A DNA stretch of 64,000 bases from Sphingomicrobium sediminis (GTDB lineage: Bacteria; Pseudomonadota; Alphaproteobacteria; Sphingomonadales; Sphingomonadaceae). The notes under the pieces are model-generated. The model was not told where the DNA came from. It was given only the letters and a program-made list of their open reading frames with translations, and ran no database searches. A program made the translations under genes and the position numbers. Every line of letters begins with the position of its first letter. Within the stretch, counting starts at the first letter, position 1. Positions 61,068 to 64,000 of this stretch are shown piece after piece. The stretch is taken from contig NZ_JAMSHT010000001.1 in assembly GCF_023805295.1 (NCBI RefSeq), positions 124,001-188,000 on the forward strand, read 5' to 3'.

Positions 61068-62886
61068 AGAAGGTTCAGGCGGCGGCCATAGCGGCGGTGC
61101 GCATGGGGCGACCGGCGAACTGTTGATCGACGGGGCCATCATGCTCGGCGCGGCCGTCGTGATGGTGACCTTGTTCCGGCGCCTCGGGCTGGGGGCGACG
61201 CTCGGCTATATCGTCGGCGGTGCGATCATTGGGCCGTTTGTGCTGGGCCTCGTCGGCAATGCCGAGAATATCATGTCGATCTCCGAATTCGGGATCGCCC
61301 TGCTGCTCTTCATCGTCGGCCTCGAACTCAATCCCAGCCGATTGTGGCGATTGCGGCGTGACATCTTTGGACTTGGCATTACGCAGGTCGTGACCTGCGG
61401 GATCGCGCTATCGGCGCTCGTCCACTATGCGCTCGGTTTCACGATCGAGGCGAGTATCGCCATCGGTTTCTCGCTGTCGCTCTCCTCGACCGCGCAGGTC
61501 TTGCCCATGCTCCGTTCCACCGGAGAATTGCACAAACCACATGGCGAGCGCGCTTTTTCCGTACTCTTGCTGCAGGACATCTCGATCGTCCCGCTGCTGA
61601 CGTTGGTGGCAGCGCTGAGCAGGGCGCCGGCTGATCCCAATGCGCCGGGCGGTCTGACGCTGGCACTCTATACGGTCGCGGCGATCGTCGGCCTGATCCT
61701 GGCCGGGCGTTTCCTGATCAATCCCTTCTTCCGCATCATCGGGCGTCTTGGCGAGCGCGAATTATTCGTCGTCGCGGCGCTGTTCACCGTGGTTGGTGCG
61801 GCGGCGCTCATGAGCATGCTGGGACTGTCGACGGCGCTGGGTGCGTTCATCGCGGGCGTGATGCTTGCGGAAAGCCCCTATCGCCACGAGCTGGAAAGCG
61901 ATGTCGAGCCGTTCCGTTCGATCCTCCTGGGCTTCTTCTTCCTGTCGGTGGGCATGATGCTCGACCTTGGCGTGATCGCGTCGCGGCCGATGACGGTGCT
62001 GCTGGTTGCCCTCGGTATCATCGTGGTGAAGGGCATCATCATCACCGGATTGGGCCGCGCCTTCGGGTTGAAGCCCTTCGGGGCATTGCGACTCGGGCTG
62101 CTCTTGAGCCAGGCGGGCGAATTCGGGTTCGTCCTGTTGGCGGCGGCGATGGGCGCGCAGTTGGTGGCCAACGAGGCGGTGTCGCTTTTCGGGGCAGTGA
62201 TCACGCTGACCATGGCTTCGACGCCCTTCCTGATGATGCTGATCGACCGGCTGGAAGCGCGGCAGGAAAGCAAAGGCGAGCGCGAGGGGCCGGAAAAGGC
62301 GCCCGACCGCAAGGTGATCGTGGTTGGCTATGGTCGCTTTGGCCAGACGGTGAGCCAGATGCTGATGGCCAAGAAGATCGGTGTGACGCTGATCGACAAG
62401 GATGCCGACATGATCGACCGCGCCGGCGAATTCGGTTTCAAGGTCTATTACGGCAATGGCACGCATCTCGACCTCTTGCGCACGGCAGGGGCGGAGCAGG
62501 CGCGGGCGATCCTCTATTGCTGCGACAAGCAGGACATCACCAAGGAAGCATTGGAAAGCGTCGCCGAGGCATTTCCGCAAGCGGCGCTGATGGTTCGCAG
62601 CTTCGACCGCCTGCACAGTCTTGAACTGGACGGCGTCGATCTGGCCTTCTGCATTCGCGAATTGTTCGAGAGCGCGGTACTCATGGGCAAGGCGGCGCTC
62701 ACCGAACTCGGTTTTTCCGAAGACGAAGCGCGCAAGGTTGAGGCCGCTTATCGCCAACGGGACTCGGAGAGGCTGGAACGACAGAGCGAGACTGGCGACA
62801 TGCACGCCGCCAAGGATCGCATGTTCACCGAAAATGACTCCATGAGCGAGGACGAGGCCTCAGAGGCTGCGGAGAAACCCGCCTAG
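61060..62886 (+). CDS. KefB/KefC-like monovalent cation:proton antiporter (CPA2)
   Basis: A 608-residue inner-membrane antiporter. About 12-13 transmembrane segments (roughly 15-395) with YIVGGAIIGPFVLG near 46 and LSLSSTAQVLPML near 140 are followed by an RCK/TrkA-N Rossmann domain starting KVIVVGYGRFGQTVSQM near 418, then a charged tail. These gate K+ efflux, often via glutathione adducts. The start is TTG at 61060 with AAGGAGG (61047-61053) 6 nt before; no nearby ATG has a ribosome site. It overlaps the IscU-like gene by 8 nt and aroB convergently by 27 nt. Confidence 0.9.
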   Translation: MVEEGSGGGHSGGAHGATGELLIDGAIMLGAAVVMVTLFRRLGLGATLGYIVGGAIIGPFVLGLVGNAENIMSISEFGIALLLFIVGLELNPSRLWRLRRDIFGLGITQVVTCGIALSALVHYALGFTIEASIAIGFSLSLSSTAQVLPMLRSTGELHKPHGERAFSVLLLQDISIVPLLTLVAALSRAPADPNAPGGLTLALYTVAAIVGLILAGRFLINPFFRIIGRLGERELFVVAALFTVVGAAALMSMLGLSTALGAFIAGVMLAESPYRHELESDVEPFRSILLGFFFLSVGMMLDLGVIASRPMTVLLVALGIIVVKGIIITGLGRAFGLKPFGALRLGLLLSQAGEFGFVLLAAAMGAQLVANEAVSLFGAVITLTMASTPFLMMLIDRLEARQESKGEREGPEKAPDRKVIVVGYGRFGQTVSQMLMAKKIGVTLIDKDADMIDRAGEFGFKVYYGNGTHLDLLRTAGAEQARAILYCCDKQDITKEALESVAEAFPQAALMVRSFDRLHSLELDGVDLAFCIRELFESAVLMGKAALTELGFSEDEARKVEAAYRQRDSERLERQSETGDMHAAKDRMFTENDSMSEDEASEAAEKPA

Positions 62887-63933
62887 TTCGGCCTCGGCGA
62901 CGTCGGTTGCCATGAAGGCATCGCCAATGTCGCGCAGCAGGATGAGGCGGATTTCGCCGCGCTCATTCTTCTTGTCATGCAGCATGGGGTCGAGAAGGTC
63001 GCTGCCACGACCAGCCAAGCCTGCATCGTCGAGGCTCGTGGGCAGGCCGATGGCGCGAAAGTCGGCTGCGACCTTCTCCGCAATGTCACTCGCATGGCCC
63101 TGCGCTTCGGAGAAACGGGCGGCGAGGACCATGCCGATGGCGACGGCCTCGCCGTGCAGCACGGTGCCGAGGCCGGCGATGCTCTCGATCGCGTGGCCGA
63201 ACGTGTGGCCGAGATTGAGCAGCGCGCGCCGGCCGGTTCGGTCTTCAAGGTCGCCGCGGACATAGCTTGCCTTGGCCTCGACTGCGGTGGCGATGGCGCG
63301 CGCGGCGGCGTCAGCATTATGGTCGCGTAGGGATTTGCCGCCTTCCGAGACCAGCCAATCGTAGAATTTTCGATCGCCGATCAAGCCATATTTCACGGTT
63401 TCGGCGAGGCCCGCCGTGACTTCGCGTTCGTCCAACGTCGCGAGCAAGGCCGGATCGGCGATGACGGCGGCGGGCGGGTGGAAGGCGCCGACGAGGTTTT
63501 TCTGGCCCTCGGCATCGATCGCAGTCTTGCCGCCGACGCTACTGTCGACCTGCGCGAGTAGGGTGGTCGGCACCTGGATGACGGGTGTCCCGCGACGATA
63601 GAGGGCAGCGGCCAGTCCGGTAAGGTCGCCGACTGCACCGCCACCGAACGCGATGATCGGTTCGTCGCGTTGCTGATTTCGGGCGGCGAGAAAGGCGATG
63701 GTCGCCTGCAGATGCTCCCAAGTCTTGCCAGCCTCGCCGCGTGGCAGGAGGTGCGTGTCGACCGGCGCGATCGCGGCAAGCTTATCGCCGTGCAGGTCCC
63801 AGATGTGCGGGTCGCTGATGCAGGCAAGCGGGCGAGCGGTGGGCAGGTCGAGTTCGGCCAAGCCGGAATCGAGGGCGCCGACGCGGACTTTGTAGGTCGC
63901 GCCGGGCTTGCCCGGAACGTCGAGACGGATCAT
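62860..63933 (-). CDS. aroB: 3-dehydroquinate synthase
   Basis: A 357-residue NAD/zinc enzyme of the shikimate pathway, converting DAHP to dehydroquinate. Motifs: AFGGGAVGDLTGLAAALYRRGTP near residue 100 (key G and D), PTTLLAQVDSSVGGKTA near 125, and the zinc-histidine region NLGHTFGHAIES near 242. Length is typical. The ATG overlaps the stop of aroK (ATGA), so the two are coupled. Its 3' end overlaps the kef-like gene. Confidence 0.96.
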   Translation of the reverse strand: MIRLDVPGKPGATYKVRVGALDSGLAELDLPTARPLACISDPHIWDLHGDKLAAIAPVDTHLLPRGEAGKTWEHLQATIAFLAARNQQRDEPIIAFGGGAVGDLTGLAAALYRRGTPVIQVPTTLLAQVDSSVGGKTAIDAEGQKNLVGAFHPPAAVIADPALLATLDEREVTAGLAETVKYGLIGDRKFYDWLVSEGGKSLRDHNADAAARAIATAVEAKASYVRGDLEDRTGRRALLNLGHTFGHAIESIAGLGTVLHGEAVAIGMVLAARFSEAQGHASDIAEKVAADFRAIGLPTSLDDAGLAGRGSDLLDPMLHDKKNERGEIRLILLRDIGDAFMATDVAEAELGGFLRSL

Positions 63934-64000
63934 GCGAGATGCTCCTCCAGCGCGGCGATGATGGCGTCGACGACATTGCCATGCGCCTGATTGGCACTCC
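63930..64000 (-). CDS. aroK: Shikimate kinase, C-terminal fragment (gene continues beyond window)
   Basis: Only the last 22 codons are visible, ending VVDAIIAALEEHLA and a TGA that forms an ATGA overlap with aroB. The identification rests on the standard aroK-aroB order and the tail resembling shikimate kinases; the catalytic part is outside. Confidence 0.7.
   Translation of the reverse strand, partial: SANQAHGNVVDAIIAALEEHLA

Noticed and set aside
1..64000. CRISPR arrays, insertion sequences, prophage genes or direct-repeat att sites
   Set aside because: None was seen on reading both strands; no repeats with spacers, transposase or integrase motifs, or tRNA-adjacent duplications were found. 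The two tRNA genes have no integrase beside them.

Overview
The window is a gene-dense, high-GC chromosomal segment from an alphaproteobacterium, most likely a member of the Sphingomonadales. The basis is gene content and codon use: PopZ/DUF2497 near valS, a KorA/KorB pair, an arginine-succinyl (AST) cluster, a HemB lacking zinc cysteines, EntS-type MFS beside radA, and many lipoproteins and S9 peptidases. There is no prophage, insertion sequence, CRISPR array or rRNA operon. Genes are short-spaced, many start/stop pairs overlap as ATGA or GTGA, and two tRNA genes (Cys-GCA, Arg-ACG) are present. Genus is an inference.

Region 1 (1-8198, minus strand) is valine catabolism: mmsA at the upstream end, then a four-gene module (polysaccharide deacetylase-like protein, RidA, secreted amidohydrolase, lipoprotein), then isobutyryl-CoA dehydrogenase, a 49-residue membrane peptide, 3-hydroxyisobutyryl-CoA hydrolase, enoyl-CoA hydratase and 3-hydroxyisobutyrate dehydrogenase (cut by the window edge). 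Region 2 (8.5-24.4 kb) holds a secreted subtilase, RNase R, YegP-like DUF1508, a redoxin, dCTP deaminase, DnaB, an S9 peptidase, AstD, SelO, an alpha/beta hydrolase, the copper-delivery pair Sco/PCuAC and a Tat-exported PhoD phosphatase.

Region 3 (24.5-35 kb) has tRNA-Cys, a PIMT-like protein, TolC, PopZ, a second S9 peptidase and the overlapping set valS-hemB-amino acid permease-GNAT. Region 4 (35-44.4 kb) has tRNA-Arg, small membrane or soluble hypotheticals, the minus-strand operon rppH-M20 hydrolase-astA-astB, and 2-oxoglutarate:ferredoxin oxidoreductase korA-(33-residue membrane peptide)-korB. Region 5 (44.4-56 kb) has a YdjM-like membrane protein overlapping photolyase, a serine hydrolase lipoprotein, purF-SDR, a MerR regulator with its acyl-CoA dehydrogenase, and a GGDEF-EAL-PilZ protein. 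Region 6 (56-64 kb) has an MFS exporter divergent from radA, then cvpA-cysS-IscU-like-KefB-like, and aroK-aroB on the opposite strand.

The most distinctive signals are regulatory or small-scale. Several genes lack a Shine-Dalgarno sequence and instead have a CTAnnn -10-like hexamer 13-14 nt before the start codon, which predicts leaderless mRNAs. The merR promoter carries a perfect palindrome exactly filling its 17-bp spacer. A perfect DnaA box sits in front of dnaB. A strong terminator hairpin contains the ribosome binding site of the next gene. Tiny membrane ORFs are translationally coupled inside the valine and kor operons, and an M20 hydrolase occupies the place expected for AstE.
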